From: Lachnospiraceae bacterium
GTDB lineage: Bacteria > Bacillota > Clostridia > Lachnospirales > Lachnospiraceae
Reading direction: 5' to 3'
Length of the DNA stretch: 64,000 nucleotides
NCBI GenBank assembly: GCA_022792535.1
Contig: JAAWBG010000016.1
Location: 19,854 to 83,853 of the forward strand
The notes beneath the pieces are model-generated. The model had not been told where the DNA came from. It did not search any database and saw only the letters and a list, made by a program, of their open reading frames with translations. Made by a program: the position numbers and the translations under genes. Positions 39,809 to 50,292 of the stretch are shown piece by piece (the first letter of the stretch is position 1; every line of letters starts with the position of its first letter).

Positions 39809-42004
39809 TTGGCAGCTAGAAAAAGAAGACAGAAAAAGAAAGAGCCTGCAAAGTTTTCCAGGAAAATGAAAAAGAAACTGCTGGTGATGTTTTCCCTGAT
39901 CATGGTTGCACTGTGCGGATTGATCGGAAGATTAACCTACATTGAAGAGGTTAAGGGAAGTGAATATGAGAAGCAGGTGTTAAGCCAGCAGGGCTATGGA
40001 AGTCAGACAATTCCCTATCAGAGAGGAGAGATTCTGGACTCCAAAGGAACCATTTTGGCACGTAGTGTAGATGTGTACAACCTTATTTTGGATTGTAAGC
40101 TGATCAATGAAGAGTTCTATGATACTGCCACGAAAGAGAAAGTGAAAAAATACGTAGAACCTACAGTGAAAGCATTACTCCAATGTTTTCCTGAACTTAC
40201 AGAAGAGGAAATAATGGCTGCCCTGACAGAGAAAGCAGACAGCCGTTATTTTGTTTTGCGTAAAAAGCTTCCCTATGAAGAGATTCAGGAGTTTCAGAAA
40301 CTAGAAGCCAAGGTAAATAAAAAAGGAAAAAAAGTAAATCCAAATGTACAGGGCGTATGGTTTGAAAAAGAGTATAAGAGAGAATATCCATATGGAGATC
40401 TTGCCAGCAAAGTGCTGGGATTCACCACCTCTGGAAATGAGGGAATCGGCGGCCTGGAGGATTATTATAATGACGTATTGAATGGGATTGACGGCCGCCA
40501 GTATGGATTTCTCAATTCCCAGAATAATTTTGAGAAAACCATCAAGGAACCTGTCAATGGAAAGACTTTAGTTACCACTATTGACATGAATATTCAAAAG
40601 ATCATACAGGAAAAGATTGCGGAATTCCAGGAAGAGCATCGGGATGAAGTGGAAGAAGGACCAGGAAGTAAACAGGCAGCGGTGCTGGTGATGAATCCTC
40701 AAAACGGGGAGATATTAGGTATGTCTGACAGCCTGGTGTATGATCTGAATCATCCAAGGGATCTGTCCGCCTATTACACAGAGGCAGAGATTCAGGGAAT
40801 GGACGAAGAAGAGACTTTAAAGAAGCTCAATGCAATCTGGCAGAATTACTGCATTACCTATACTTATGAGCCAGGTTCCACTGCAAAGCCTTTTACAGTA
40901 GCGGCAGCTTTAGAGACAGGGAGAACCAGGGACTGGTATGACTGCGATGGGATAGAAAAGATCGGCGGACATGATATCAGATGTGTACAGAGGTCAGGCC
41001 ATGGACCTCAGACTGTGGAACAATCGCTGATGAATTCCTGCAATGACGCTATGATGCAGATGGCGGCAGATATTGGAAAAGAAGATTTTTACAAATATCA
41101 GAATATCTTTAATTTTGGCCTTAAGACGAATATTGATCTGCCAGGAGAGAGCAGAACAGATACGTTGATCTACACAGCGGAAGATACAAACAGTACTTCT
41201 CTGGCTACTAATGCCTTTGGACAAAATTTTAACGTAACTGCAGTACAGCTTGCATCAGCCTTCTCTTCCCTGATCAACGGTGGATACTATTATCAGCCTC
41301 ATTTTGTGAAAAAGATAGTGGATGACAATGGAAATACAGTGCAGAATATCGAACCTCTTGCTTTAAAACAGACGGTTTCCAAGCAGACCAGCGATGCTTT
41401 GCGGGAGTATCTCTATAAAACTGTGTCAGAAGGAACCGGAAAAAGTGCAAAAGTGGAAGGTTATTCCATGGGAGGGAAAACCGGAACAGCCCAAAAAGGG
41501 AACAGAGACGATAAAAAATATATTGTTTCCTTTATCGGATTTGCGCCGGTGGAGAACCCGGAAGTGCTGGTTTATGTGGTGATAGACGAAGCAAATGTGC
41601 CCTTGGAACAGCAGAGCAGCGCTCTTGCAACGAATCTTGCAAAAAAAATATTTGAAGAAATCCTTCCTTATATTAATGTATTTCAAGATGAGGCGCAAGA
41701 AGGGGAACAGCAGCCAGAAAATCCATCAGAGGGAACACCAGGGGAAGGCCAGCCAGAGGGAACACCAGGAGAGACTCCAGAAGAAGGAGGAACTTCAGAA
41801 GGAGAAGAGGGAACCGAAGGAGCGCCGGAAGAGGGAACACCAGGGGAAGGCCAGCCAGAGGGAACACCAGGAGAGACTCCAGAAGAAGGAGAAACTCCAG
41901 AAGAGGGAACCCCGCCGGCAGATCCTGGAGGGCCGGAATATCCATCAGAAGGAGTTCCAGAAGAAATGCCTGGCGGTGAAGAACCCCCTGCTCCAGAAGA
42001 ATAG
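39809..42004 (+). CDS. Class B penicillin-binding protein with Gly/Pro/Glu-rich tail
   Basis: Transpeptidase motifs STAK, SCND, KTGTA; tail of EGTPGEGQPEGTPGETPEEG units. Confidence 0.93.
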   Translation: MAARKRRQKKKEPAKFSRKMKKKLLVMFSLIMVALCGLIGRLTYIEEVKGSEYEKQVLSQQGYGSQTIPYQRGEILDSKGTILARSVDVYNLILDCKLINEEFYDTATKEKVKKYVEPTVKALLQCFPELTEEEIMAALTEKADSRYFVLRKKLPYEEIQEFQKLEAKVNKKGKKVNPNVQGVWFEKEYKREYPYGDLASKVLGFTTSGNEGIGGLEDYYNDVLNGIDGRQYGFLNSQNNFEKTIKEPVNGKTLVTTIDMNIQKIIQEKIAEFQEEHRDEVEEGPGSKQAAVLVMNPQNGEILGMSDSLVYDLNHPRDLSAYYTEAEIQGMDEEETLKKLNAIWQNYCITYTYEPGSTAKPFTVAAALETGRTRDWYDCDGIEKIGGHDIRCVQRSGHGPQTVEQSLMNSCNDAMMQMAADIGKEDFYKYQNIFNFGLKTNIDLPGESRTDTLIYTAEDTNSTSLATNAFGQNFNVTAVQLASAFSSLINGGYYYQPHFVKKIVDDNGNTVQNIEPLALKQTVSKQTSDALREYLYKTVSEGTGKSAKVEGYSMGGKTGTAQKGNRDDKKYIVSFIGFAPVENPEVLVYVVIDEANVPLEQQSSALATNLAKKIFEEILPYINVFQDEAQEGEQQPENPSEGTPGEGQPEGTPGETPEEGGTSEGEEGTEGAPEEGTPGEGQPEGTPGETPEEGETPEEGTPPADPGGPEYPSEGVPEEMPGGEEPPAPEE
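41729..41892 (+). repeat. Intragenic tandem repeat of about 102 bp in PBP tail
   Basis: GAGGGAACACCAGGGGAAGGCCAGCCAGAGGGAACACCAGGAGAGACTCCAGAAGAAGGA at 41729 and again at 41831. Confidence 0.9.
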
Positions 42005-42119
42005 AAGAAAAGAATAGATAGAAAAGTATCGAAGAAAAGTATCCGGAACCCTGAAAAATAGTACATAACCTTATGAAATCTGTAATAGATTGTAGTAATA
42101 GCAATGACGAGGTTTTTGG

Positions 42120-43913
42120 ATGCTTCGAAATAAGACATATAATCGTAGAAAACTGTTGGTGATTTTGGCAGTTGTGCTGCTGATCCTTGCCATGCTGGCC
42201 GGAAGGCTGGTGTATCTGATGGTGTTTTGTTCTGAATATTATGGACAGAAGGCGGAAGATCTCCATGAAAGGGAGCGGGATATCAAGGCGGCGCGGGGAA
42301 AGATCATTGATGCGACAGGCACTGTGCTGGCCACCAATCGTACTGTTTGTACCATTTCTGTGATTCACAGCCAGATAGAGGAACCGGAAGAGGTGATCCG
42401 CGTGCTGGCAAAAGAACTGGAAATGGAAGAAGAAACTGTACGAAAACGGGTGGAAAAAGTCAGTTCCATTGAGCGGGTGAAATCGAATGTGGATAAAGAA
42501 GCAGGAGACCGTATCCGTAATTATGGACTGGCAGGGGTAAAGGTAGATGAAGATTACAAGCGATATTATCCCTATGGAACATTGGCCTCTAAGGTACTGG
42601 GATTTACAGGAGGGGATAACCAAGGGATCGTCGGTCTGGAGGTTATGTATGAAGATTATCTGAAAGGCAAAAATGGCAAGATATTGACCCTTACCGATGC
42701 CAGAGGAATAGAGATTGAAAATGCCGGAGAACGAAGGCAGGAGCCGATAGACGGGTATAATCTTCATGTCAGTTTAGATTACAATATTCAGATGTACTGC
42801 GAACAGGCGGCCAAAAAGGCCATGGAGGCCAAATCGGCAGACGGTGTGTCGGTGATCGTGATGAACCCCAGCAATGGAGAGATCATGGCCATGGTCAATG
42901 TGCCGGAATTTGATTTGAATCAGCCATTTACGTTGATAGAAAGGGATAAAAAAATAGAACAGGATGAACAAAGTCCAGAGACAGAGCAAAAAGCAGAAGA
43001 AAAACAGGATTTGCTGAATCAGATGTGGAGAAATCCCTGTATCAACGATACCTATGAACCTGGTTCGGTGTTTAAGATTATTACCACAGCCTCTGCCTTT
43101 GAGGAGGGAGTGGTATCCCTGAAAGATCAATTTTTCTGTCCAGGCTATAAAATGGTGGAAGACAGGAGGATTCACTGCCACAAGAGAACCGGCCACGGTT
43201 CCGAGGATTTTACACAAGGAATTATGAACTCCTGCAATCCAGTTTTTATTGAACTGGGACTGCGGTTAGGGGTAGATAATGTATATAAATATTTTGAGCA
43301 ATTTGGATTACTGGATCGAACCGGGATAGATCTGCCAGGAGAGGCTTCCACAATTATGCACAACAAAAAGAATGTGGGGCCGGTGGAGCTGGCTACCATT
43401 TCTTTTGGACAGTCTTTTCAGATCACCCCTATTCAGCTTGCCACAACCGTTTCTTCCCTGGTCAATGGAGGAAACAGGGTGACGCCTCATTTTGGAGTGT
43501 CTGTGAAAGATGACCAGGGAGAACTGATCGAGACTCTTTCCTACGACATAGAAGAAGGAATTGTGGGAGAGGAGACGTCCCAGGTTCTTCGAACAGTGTT
43601 GGAAAAAGTAGTGTCAGAAGGAAGCGGTAAGCGGGCATTTATCGAAGGATTTTCCATTGGCGGAAAGACAGCCACTTCTCAGACCCTTCCCAGAAGTGCC
43701 AATAAATATATTTCTTCTTTTCTGGGGTTTGCACCGGCAGAAGATCCCCAGGTTCTGGCGTTAGTGATTATCAATAATCCACAAGGAATCTACTATGGAG
43801 GAACGATTGCGGCTCCGGTAGTAAAAGAGATATTTTCCAATATTCTGCCCTATCTGGGGATTGAAAAGGATGAGACAGCCATAAAAAAAGAGGCAGAAGA
43901 TTCTGAAAATTAG
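42120..43913 (+). CDS. Class B penicillin-binding protein (FtsI/SpoVD type)
   Basis: SVFK, SCNP and KTATS-type transpeptidase motifs; N-terminal TM. Confidence 0.93.
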   Translation: MLRNKTYNRRKLLVILAVVLLILAMLAGRLVYLMVFCSEYYGQKAEDLHERERDIKAARGKIIDATGTVLATNRTVCTISVIHSQIEEPEEVIRVLAKELEMEEETVRKRVEKVSSIERVKSNVDKEAGDRIRNYGLAGVKVDEDYKRYYPYGTLASKVLGFTGGDNQGIVGLEVMYEDYLKGKNGKILTLTDARGIEIENAGERRQEPIDGYNLHVSLDYNIQMYCEQAAKKAMEAKSADGVSVIVMNPSNGEIMAMVNVPEFDLNQPFTLIERDKKIEQDEQSPETEQKAEEKQDLLNQMWRNPCINDTYEPGSVFKIITTASAFEEGVVSLKDQFFCPGYKMVEDRRIHCHKRTGHGSEDFTQGIMNSCNPVFIELGLRLGVDNVYKYFEQFGLLDRTGIDLPGEASTIMHNKKNVGPVELATISFGQSFQITPIQLATTVSSLVNGGNRVTPHFGVSVKDDQGELIETLSYDIEEGIVGEETSQVLRTVLEKVVSEGSGKRAFIEGFSIGGKTATSQTLPRSANKYISSFLGFAPAEDPQVLALVIINNPQGIYYGGTIAAPVVKEIFSNILPYLGIEKDETAIKKEAEDSEN

Positions 43914-44083
43914 TGCAGGCGGGATTTAGACCATGCAGATCTGAAGAAGACCAGTCCTGCAGGAGGAGGTCAGCACTTGCATAATGGGAAGAATGGTTTT
44001 ATAATAGAAAAGTTGTATCAAGATAAAAAAAGAAAGATACGGTGAAGCATAAGACATCGTAAAAACAAAGAGGTGTAAAGAAA

Positions 44084-45049
44084 ATGACACAGAGAGTAAT
44101 CATTCCAGTACTGATCTCCTTTGGGATCACAGCAATCTTGGGACCAGTGGTGATCCCGATCTTACGAAAACTAAAGGTGGGACAGACGGAAAGAGAAGAA
44201 TTGAAATCCCATTTGAAAAAAGCAGGAACCCCTACGATGGGAGGACTGATGATACTGGCAGGGATTATCATAACTTCCCTGATTTATATGAAAGATTATC
44301 CTAGAATCCTGCCGATTCTTTTTGTGACAGTAGGGTTTGGAATTATTGGATTTTTGGACGATTATCTGAAGGTGGTGCTGCGTCGGTCAGATGGATTGCT
44401 GCCATGGCAGAAAATGGCGGGACAGATATTGGTGACTGTTGTGTTTATTTTCTATATGAATCAATATACCGAAGGGGCTTCTAGGATGCTGGTTCCCTTT
44501 ACCGGAGGATTTGAAAAAGGTATCTATCTGGATTTAGGATGGCTGGCGGCGCCAGTTATGTTTCTAGCCATTTTGGGAACGGTAAACGGGGCCAACTTTA
44601 CCGATGGACTGGATGGCCTGGCCTCCAGCGTAACCATTTTGATTGCAACCTTTTTTTCAGTGGTTGCCATTGGAACAGGAAGCGGGATAGAACCTGTCAC
44701 CTGTGCAGTGGTAGGCGCGCTGCTGGGATTTCTCTTGTTTAATGTGTATCCTGCAAGTGTGTTTATGGGAGACACCGGTTCCTTGGCTCTGGGAGGTTTT
44801 GTGGCCTCTACCGCATACATGATGCAGATGCCCATCTTTATTTTGATTGTGGCGCTGATTTACTGGGCGGAACTGCTGTCTGTTATGATACAAGTGACCT
44901 ACTTTAAAAAAACCGGAGGAAAGCGTGTTTTTCGTATGGCGCCCATTCACCATCATTTCGAGCTGGGAGGATGGTCTGAAACAAGAGTAGTGGCTGTCTT
45001 TTCCATTATTACAGCGATTTTGTGTCTGATAGGACTGCTTGCACTTTAG
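44084..45049 (+). CDS. mraY: Phospho-N-acetylmuramoyl-pentapeptide transferase
   Basis: TPTMGG, FLDDYLK, NFTDGLDGLA, APIHHHFE. Confidence 0.97.
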   Translation: MTQRVIIPVLISFGITAILGPVVIPILRKLKVGQTEREELKSHLKKAGTPTMGGLMILAGIIITSLIYMKDYPRILPILFVTVGFGIIGFLDDYLKVVLRRSDGLLPWQKMAGQILVTVVFIFYMNQYTEGASRMLVPFTGGFEKGIYLDLGWLAAPVMFLAILGTVNGANFTDGLDGLASSVTILIATFFSVVAIGTGSGIEPVTCAVVGALLGFLLFNVYPASVFMGDTGSLALGGFVASTAYMMQMPIFILIVALIYWAELLSVMIQVTYFKKTGGKRVFRMAPIHHHFELGGWSETRVVAVFSIITAILCLIGLLAL

Positions 45050-45060
45050 GAGGGATAACA

Positions 45061-46428
45061 TTGAATTTGGATGGAAAGAAATTTTTGGTTATGGGCACTG
45101 GAATCAGCGGTATTGCCGCAGCAGAACTTTTGGCCGGCCATAAATTTCCTGTGATATTGTATGATGAAAAAGAGACGCAGACCCAGGCGGCAGTGAGAGA
45201 AAAGTCTCCCTTTTTGAAGAACGTTGAGATTCTGCTGGGAGAGCTGCCGGATCAAGTGCTGAAAAGTTGTGATATTGCCATATTAAGTCCAGGAGTGCCT
45301 ATAGATATTCCAGTGGTAAAGAGAATGCAGGCGGCAGGAATGGAGATTTGGGGAGAGATTGAACTAGCTTCCGTATTTGAACAGGGCAGGGTGTTAGCCA
45401 TCACTGGAACCAACGGAAAGACGACAACCACAACGCTGTTGGGAGAAATCATGAAACATGCCGGGCTGGATGTGAAAGTAGTTGGGAATATTGGAATTCC
45501 TTATACCAGCCTGGTTACAGATACCACAGAGGAATCCGTGACGGTGGCAGAGATCAGCAGTTTTCAGCTGGAGACAGTACATAAATTTTCTCCGCAGATT
45601 TCCGCTATTTTAAATATTACGCCAGATCACTTAAACCGTCACCATACCATGGAAAACTATTGCGAAGCCAAAGAGAGGATCACAGCCAATCAGGGAAAAG
45701 AGCAGATATGCGTTCTGAATTATGAAGATCCTCTGCTGCAGGAATTTGCCCGTCAAGTGGAAGCTCAGGTGGTGTTTTTCAGCAGCCAGAGAGAACTGGC
45801 AGAAGGTATTTATCTGGATGGAGAAGAGATAATCTGGGCCTGGAAGGGAAAGAAGACTTTGGTCTGTCAGATAGAAGAACTTCCGCTGATCGGAAAGCAC
45901 AATTATGAGAATGTGATGGCGGCAGCGGCTATGGCTCTGCTGGCAGGCGTTTCCTTAGAAAAAATAAAAGAGGTTTTGTTTTCTTTTACGGGAGTGGAGC
46001 ATAGAATAGAATATGTGGCTATGAAAAAGGGCGTGCGTTTTTATAATGATTCCAAAGGGACCAATCCAGACGCAGCCATTCAGGCTGTTTTGGCTATGAA
46101 ATGGCCTACCCTTTTGATCGGAGGAGGATACGATAAAGAATCAGAGTATGATGATTGGATTCGTGCCTTTCATGGAAAAGTGAAAAAATTAGTGTTGCTG
46201 GGAGCTACCAGAGAGAAGATCAAAGAGACAGCAGTTGATCTGGGGTATCCTCCAGAGGATATTATTTTGACAGATACCTTACAGGAAGCAGTGGACGTAT
46301 GTGTGGAATATGCAGAAGATGGAGACGCAGTGCTGCTCTCACCGGCATGTGCAAGCTGGGGGATGTTTCAGAATTATGAACAGCGCGGCGAAGTGTTTAA
46401 GGCGGCAGTCCGGGCGCTGCCGGAATAA
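45061..46428 (+). CDS. murD: UDP-N-acetylmuramoylalanine--D-glutamate ligase
   Basis: GTNGKTTTTTLLGEI; NDSKGTNPDA; TTG start after AGGAGG SD. Confidence 0.96.
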   Translation: MNLDGKKFLVMGTGISGIAAAELLAGHKFPVILYDEKETQTQAAVREKSPFLKNVEILLGELPDQVLKSCDIAILSPGVPIDIPVVKRMQAAGMEIWGEIELASVFEQGRVLAITGTNGKTTTTTLLGEIMKHAGLDVKVVGNIGIPYTSLVTDTTEESVTVAEISSFQLETVHKFSPQISAILNITPDHLNRHHTMENYCEAKERITANQGKEQICVLNYEDPLLQEFARQVEAQVVFFSSQRELAEGIYLDGEEIIWAWKGKKTLVCQIEELPLIGKHNYENVMAAAAMALLAGVSLEKIKEVLFSFTGVEHRIEYVAMKKGVRFYNDSKGTNPDAAIQAVLAMKWPTLLIGGGYDKESEYDDWIRAFHGKVKKLVLLGATREKIKETAVDLGYPPEDIILTDTLQEAVDVCVEYAEDGDAVLLSPACASWGMFQNYEQRGEVFKAAVRALPE

Positions 46429-46457
46429 AGAAGGAATCTGAGTCAGGAGTTACTGAT

Positions 46458-47576
46458 ATGGGTAGAGGACAAAAGGCTGACAAAAGACAAAAAAATATCC
46501 GTTATTTTGACTATAGCTTGCTGCTGGTCGTATTTTTTCTGATCTGTTTCGGCCTGGTGATGCTGTACAGTACAAGTTCCTATAATGGACAGGTAAAATT
46601 CGGAGATTCTGCTTATTATCTGAAAAAACAGCTGGTGGCAGATATACTGGGAATTATTGCCATGGCGGTGGTGGCCAGGATTGACTACCGTATCTGGAAA
46701 AATTTCTGGCTGATTGCTTACATCGCTGCACTGGGATTGTGTGTGCTGGTACTGTTTAAAGGGGAGGAAATCAATGGTGCAAAGCGATGGCTGGATCTTG
46801 GATTCGTAAGTTTTCAGCCTTCTGAGCTGGCAAAGCTGGCGATCATTGTATTTCTGGCCACAATCATAAGCCAGATGCCCAGACAATTGGGAAAATTTTC
46901 TGTACTAGTTAAAGTTATGGTAATGATTATGCCTATGGTAGTGGTGGTAGCGGCAGAAAATTTAAGTACAGCCATTATTATCATGGGAATTGCAATTTCT
47001 CTGGTGTTTGTGGCAAGTCCCAAATATATGCAGTTTATTGTGATGGGAGTGATCGTGATTGCCTTTGGCGCCCTCTTTATTGCGATGGCCTCTTACCGGG
47101 CAGAACGTATTCTGATCTGGCTGAATCCAGAAAAATATGAGAAGGGATATCAGACCCTGCAGGGGCTGTACGCCATAGGGTCCGGCGGTTTGTTTGGCAA
47201 GGGCTTAGGCTGCAGTATGCAGAAACTAGGGTTTGTACCAGAGGCCCAGAACGATATGATTTTTTCTATTATCTGTGAAGAACTAGGTCTGTTTGGAGCT
47301 ATCAGTGTAATTCTTTTGTTTGTGATTGTGCTTTGGCGTTTTATGGTGATTGCAAGTAATGCTCAGGATCTGTACGGAGCGCTGTTGGTAAGCGGAGCGT
47401 TGGCACATATTTCCATTCAGGTGATCTTAAACATTGCAGTTGTAACCAATACCATACCCAATACCGGTATTTCTCTGCCCTTTATCAGTTATGGAGGAAC
47501 TTCCGTAATGTTTCTTCTGGCTGAGATCGGTCTGGTCTTAAGCGTGTCCAGAGGAATACAGCTAGAACAGGAGTAA
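46458..47576 (+). CDS. ftsW: FtsW/SpoVE-type lipid II glycosyltransferase
   Basis: SEDS family: NGAKRWLDLGFVSFQPSELAKLA, AQNDMIFSIICEELG, PFISYGGTSV. Confidence 0.94.
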   Translation: MGRGQKADKRQKNIRYFDYSLLLVVFFLICFGLVMLYSTSSYNGQVKFGDSAYYLKKQLVADILGIIAMAVVARIDYRIWKNFWLIAYIAALGLCVLVLFKGEEINGAKRWLDLGFVSFQPSELAKLAIIVFLATIISQMPRQLGKFSVLVKVMVMIMPMVVVVAAENLSTAIIIMGIAISLVFVASPKYMQFIVMGVIVIAFGALFIAMASYRAERILIWLNPEKYEKGYQTLQGLYAIGSGGLFGKGLGCSMQKLGFVPEAQNDMIFSIICEELGLFGAISVILLFVIVLWRFMVIASNAQDLYGALLVSGALAHISIQVILNIAVVTNTIPNTGISLPFISYGGTSVMFLLAEIGLVLSVSRGIQLEQE

Positions 47577-47578
47577 AC

Positions 47579-48328
47579 ATGGGAACAGGAAAGAAAAAGC
47601 GCAGGAAGCCATGGAAAGCGATTGGATGGACCTTTCTGATCATACTATTATTGTTTGCAATCGGCGCATTGATCGTCACAAAAGTATTTACGGTAGAAAA
47701 AGTAAAGGTGACAGGAAATCATCACTATCCCAACGAAACGATGGAAGACTGGCTGTTAGATGATGAATACTGCTGGAACAGCCTGTATGTGTTTTTTAAA
47801 TATAAATTTGTGGAGCCCAAGGAGATGCCCTTTGTGGACAGTATGGAGATTTCTCTGGAATCTCCTCACACGATAGAGATCAAAGTGGAAGAGAAGACTT
47901 TGCTGGGCAGAGTTTATATTGATACTTTGGGGCAGAATGCTTATTTTGATAAAGACGGATTTGTGGTGGAAATGTCTTCGGAGGTAATCGAGGGAGTTCC
48001 CACCGTAGCCGGATTGGATGTGGAACAGATTGTATTGTATGAAAAACTTCCCATCAAAGGAGAAAATGTACTGAAAAATCTTCTGGCCTTGACCCAGATG
48101 CTGAAGAAATATGATCTGGTTCCGGAAAAAATCAAATATGGGAAAGAAGGAAATTATACTTTAAAATATAATAAGATCACAGTTCTTGTGGGACAACCCC
48201 AGAATCTAAATGAAAAGATTGTAAGGCTTTCTTACATTCTGCCAGAGCTGGCGGAAGAAAAAGGAACACTTCATTTGGAGACCTGGACGGAGAACACCAC
48301 GGACATTGCCTTTGAGAGAGAAAAATAG
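47579..48328 (+). CDS. ftsQ: FtsQ/DivIB-type division protein
   Basis: Single TM plus POTRA-like VEKVKVTGNHHYPNETM; position in dcw cluster. Confidence 0.85.
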   Translation: MGTGKKKRRKPWKAIGWTFLIILLLFAIGALIVTKVFTVEKVKVTGNHHYPNETMEDWLLDDEYCWNSLYVFFKYKFVEPKEMPFVDSMEISLESPHTIEIKVEEKTLLGRVYIDTLGQNAYFDKDGFVVEMSSEVIEGVPTVAGLDVEQIVLYEKLPIKGENVLKNLLALTQMLKKYDLVPEKIKYGKEGNYTLKYNKITVLVGQPQNLNEKIVRLSYILPELAEEKGTLHLETWTENTTDIAFEREK

Positions 48329-48431
48329 GTTGATTTTGCGAAAAAATGGTAATTTTTGGCGGAAAACAATAAAAGCGGTGAAAAAAATATGATAAAATTA
48401 AAAATTCGTATTGATTAATTTCCGAAAAAAA

Positions 48432-48447
48432 TATACTATATAGTATA
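48432..48447. promoter_or_regulatory. 16-bp perfect palindrome TATACTATATAGTATA upstream of ftsZ
   Basis: Exact self-complementarity about 60 nt upstream of the ftsZ start; contains -10-like sequences. Confidence 0.5.
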
Positions 48448-48507
48448 AGAGTTTAAAGTGGGATGGAATAGAATAAGTTCAGATAGAGAACAAAAGGAGG
48501 AAGAACC

Positions 48508-49740
48508 TTGCTTGAAATAATGACGACAGAGGCAGATTCCAGTGCAAAAATTATTGTAATTGGGGTAGGAGGCGCTGGAAATAATGCAGTAAATAGAATG
48601 ATCGAAGAGAGTATCGGCGGTGTTGAGTTTATTGGAATCAACACGGACAAGCAGGCATTGACCCTTTGTAAAGCACCTACATTGATTCAGATAGGAGAGA
48701 AACTTACAAAGGGATTGGGAGCAGGCGCACAGCCGGAGATTGGTGAGAAAGCAGCGGAAGAGAGCATTGAGGAACTGACTGCTGAGATCAAAGGCGCGGA
48801 CATGGTATTTGTGACTTGCGGTATGGGCGGCGGAACTGGAACAGGGGCTGCGCCTGTGGTTGCGAGAATCGCAAAAGAGATGGGAATCTTGACCGTAGGC
48901 GTTGTGACCAAGCCCTTTAAATTTGAAGCCAAAGCCCGTATGGTCAACGCCATGGGAGGGATCGAGAATTTAAAGAGAAATGTGGATACCCTGATTGTAA
49001 TTCCCAATGATAAGCTTCTGGAGCTGGTGGACAGAAGAACCACCATGCCGGATGCATTAAAGAAAGCAGACGAAGTACTGCAGCAGGCGGTACAGGGAAT
49101 CACAGATTTAATTAACGTACCGGCGCTGATCAACCTGGATTTTGCAGATATTCAGACTGTTATGAAGGACAAGGGAATGGCTCATATCGGTATCGGTATG
49201 GCTCAGGGAGACGATAAGGCCATCGAGGCAGTAAAACATGCAGTGGCAAGTCCTCTGTTAGAGACCACCATTACAGGAGCTTCTCATGTTATTATCAATA
49301 TTTCCGGTGATATTTCCCTGATGGATGCCAATGACGCAGCCAGCTATGTACAGGATTTGGCAGGTGACAATGCAAATATTATCTTTGGTGCGAAATTTGA
49401 TGAGAACATGGCAGATCAGGCCATTATTACAGTGATTGCCACTGGATTGGAGGATGCGCCGGCTGCGCCGAAAGTAATGCCCGGTATGAAATACACACAG
49501 ACAGCTTCCACCAGGCCGGCTGCCACAGCGGCCAGAACTTCCAGTAACCTGGGTACAGCAGCAAGACCGATCAATTCCTATAACGCTGCTGCCAATACCA
49601 CCCAGACTCCCAATGCTGGAAGCAATAATCTTGGGGTGACAGCTTCCACTCTTGGAATTCAGAGACCCAGAAGGCCGGAGAGCAGCGTACAAGAGCGGGA
49701 TATTAAGATACCGGAGTTTTTGAAAAATACGAAAAAATAG
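48508..49740 (+). CDS. ftsZ: Cell division protein FtsZ
   Basis: [38 protein letters not shown] then TTG start. Confidence 0.97.
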   Translation: MLEIMTTEADSSAKIIVIGVGGAGNNAVNRMIEESIGGVEFIGINTDKQALTLCKAPTLIQIGEKLTKGLGAGAQPEIGEKAAEESIEELTAEIKGADMVFVTCGMGGGTGTGAAPVVARIAKEMGILTVGVVTKPFKFEAKARMVNAMGGIENLKRNVDTLIVIPNDKLLELVDRRTTMPDALKKADEVLQQAVQGITDLINVPALINLDFADIQTVMKDKGMAHIGIGMAQGDDKAIEAVKHAVASPLLETTITGASHVIINISGDISLMDANDAASYVQDLAGDNANIIFGAKFDENMADQAIITVIATGLEDAPAAPKVMPGMKYTQTASTRPAATAARTSSNLGTAARPINSYNAAANTTQTPNAGSNNLGVTASTLGIQRPRRPESSVQERDIKIPEFLKNTKK

Positions 49741-49877
49741 GCAGTGTCTTTTCCCTGGGATACCAGATGAATTTAGAACATATAAGACTGTTGCATTTTG
49801 AAAATACAGTACATAATCCTTTGGAGTCTCTATGAGATTTTGAGGAATGCTGTGTGAAGGAATGCGGCAGTTTTTTA

Positions 49878-50100
49878 TTTATAGGATTAGAGTGTCAAAA
49901 GCACCTTTGGTGCTACGCTCATCCCATATATTGTTATTGCAAACGAGTTTGCACATCAATATATGGGATAGAGCGGGTGCGGCGCACCCTTTTGACACCC
50001 GAATCTTAATAGGAAATTCCTTCGGATTTCCTATTAAATAAAAAAGAATTATTGCACTGCGGAGAGGAAATGAACCGCAAGAACGGTCCGCCGCAGGCGG
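49878..50100 (+). repeat. Dispersed structured repeat, copy 4: branched (cloverleaf-like) module plus hairpin and truncated body
   Basis: Outer arms GGATTAGAGTGTCAAAAG/CTTTTGACACCCGAATCTT enclose three arms; then TTAATAGGAAAT...ATTTCCTATTAA and AGAATTATTGCACTGCGGAGAGGAAATG, resembling copy 3. Confidence 0.8.
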
Positions 50101-50157
50101 AGAATCCTGTATTTTCTTCTAAATGACAGAATTTGTTAAAAAAATAACAATTAGGTA

Positions 50158-50185
50158 TTGACAAATATTTAACAATCTGTAAAAT
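50158..50185 (+). promoter_or_regulatory. Putative sigma-A promoter of acs
   Basis: TTGACA-N16-TAAAAT. Confidence 0.6.
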
Positions 50186-50292
50186 AGAGAGTAAGAAGTG
50201 TATTTTTATTAATACAATCTCAATTTTTACTTCTTATGGACAGAAGTCCAATGGTATAAAATGAGACAAAATAAAGACAGGGGGATTTTACC

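Noticed and set aside
41729-41892. Possible CRISPR-like repeat
   Set aside because: The repeats are in-frame within a PBP coding sequence with a 102-bp near-identical period and no unique spacers.
41673-42767. 364-aa minus-strand ORF (and 41683-42138)
   Set aside because: Lies antisense to two clear PBP genes; low-complexity LLLESLLVFPLAGLPLVFPL simply mirrors the repetitive PBP tail.
48687-49133. Minus-strand ORF opposite ftsZ
   Set aside because: Antisense to a highly conserved gene; composition is that of reversed ftsZ codons.
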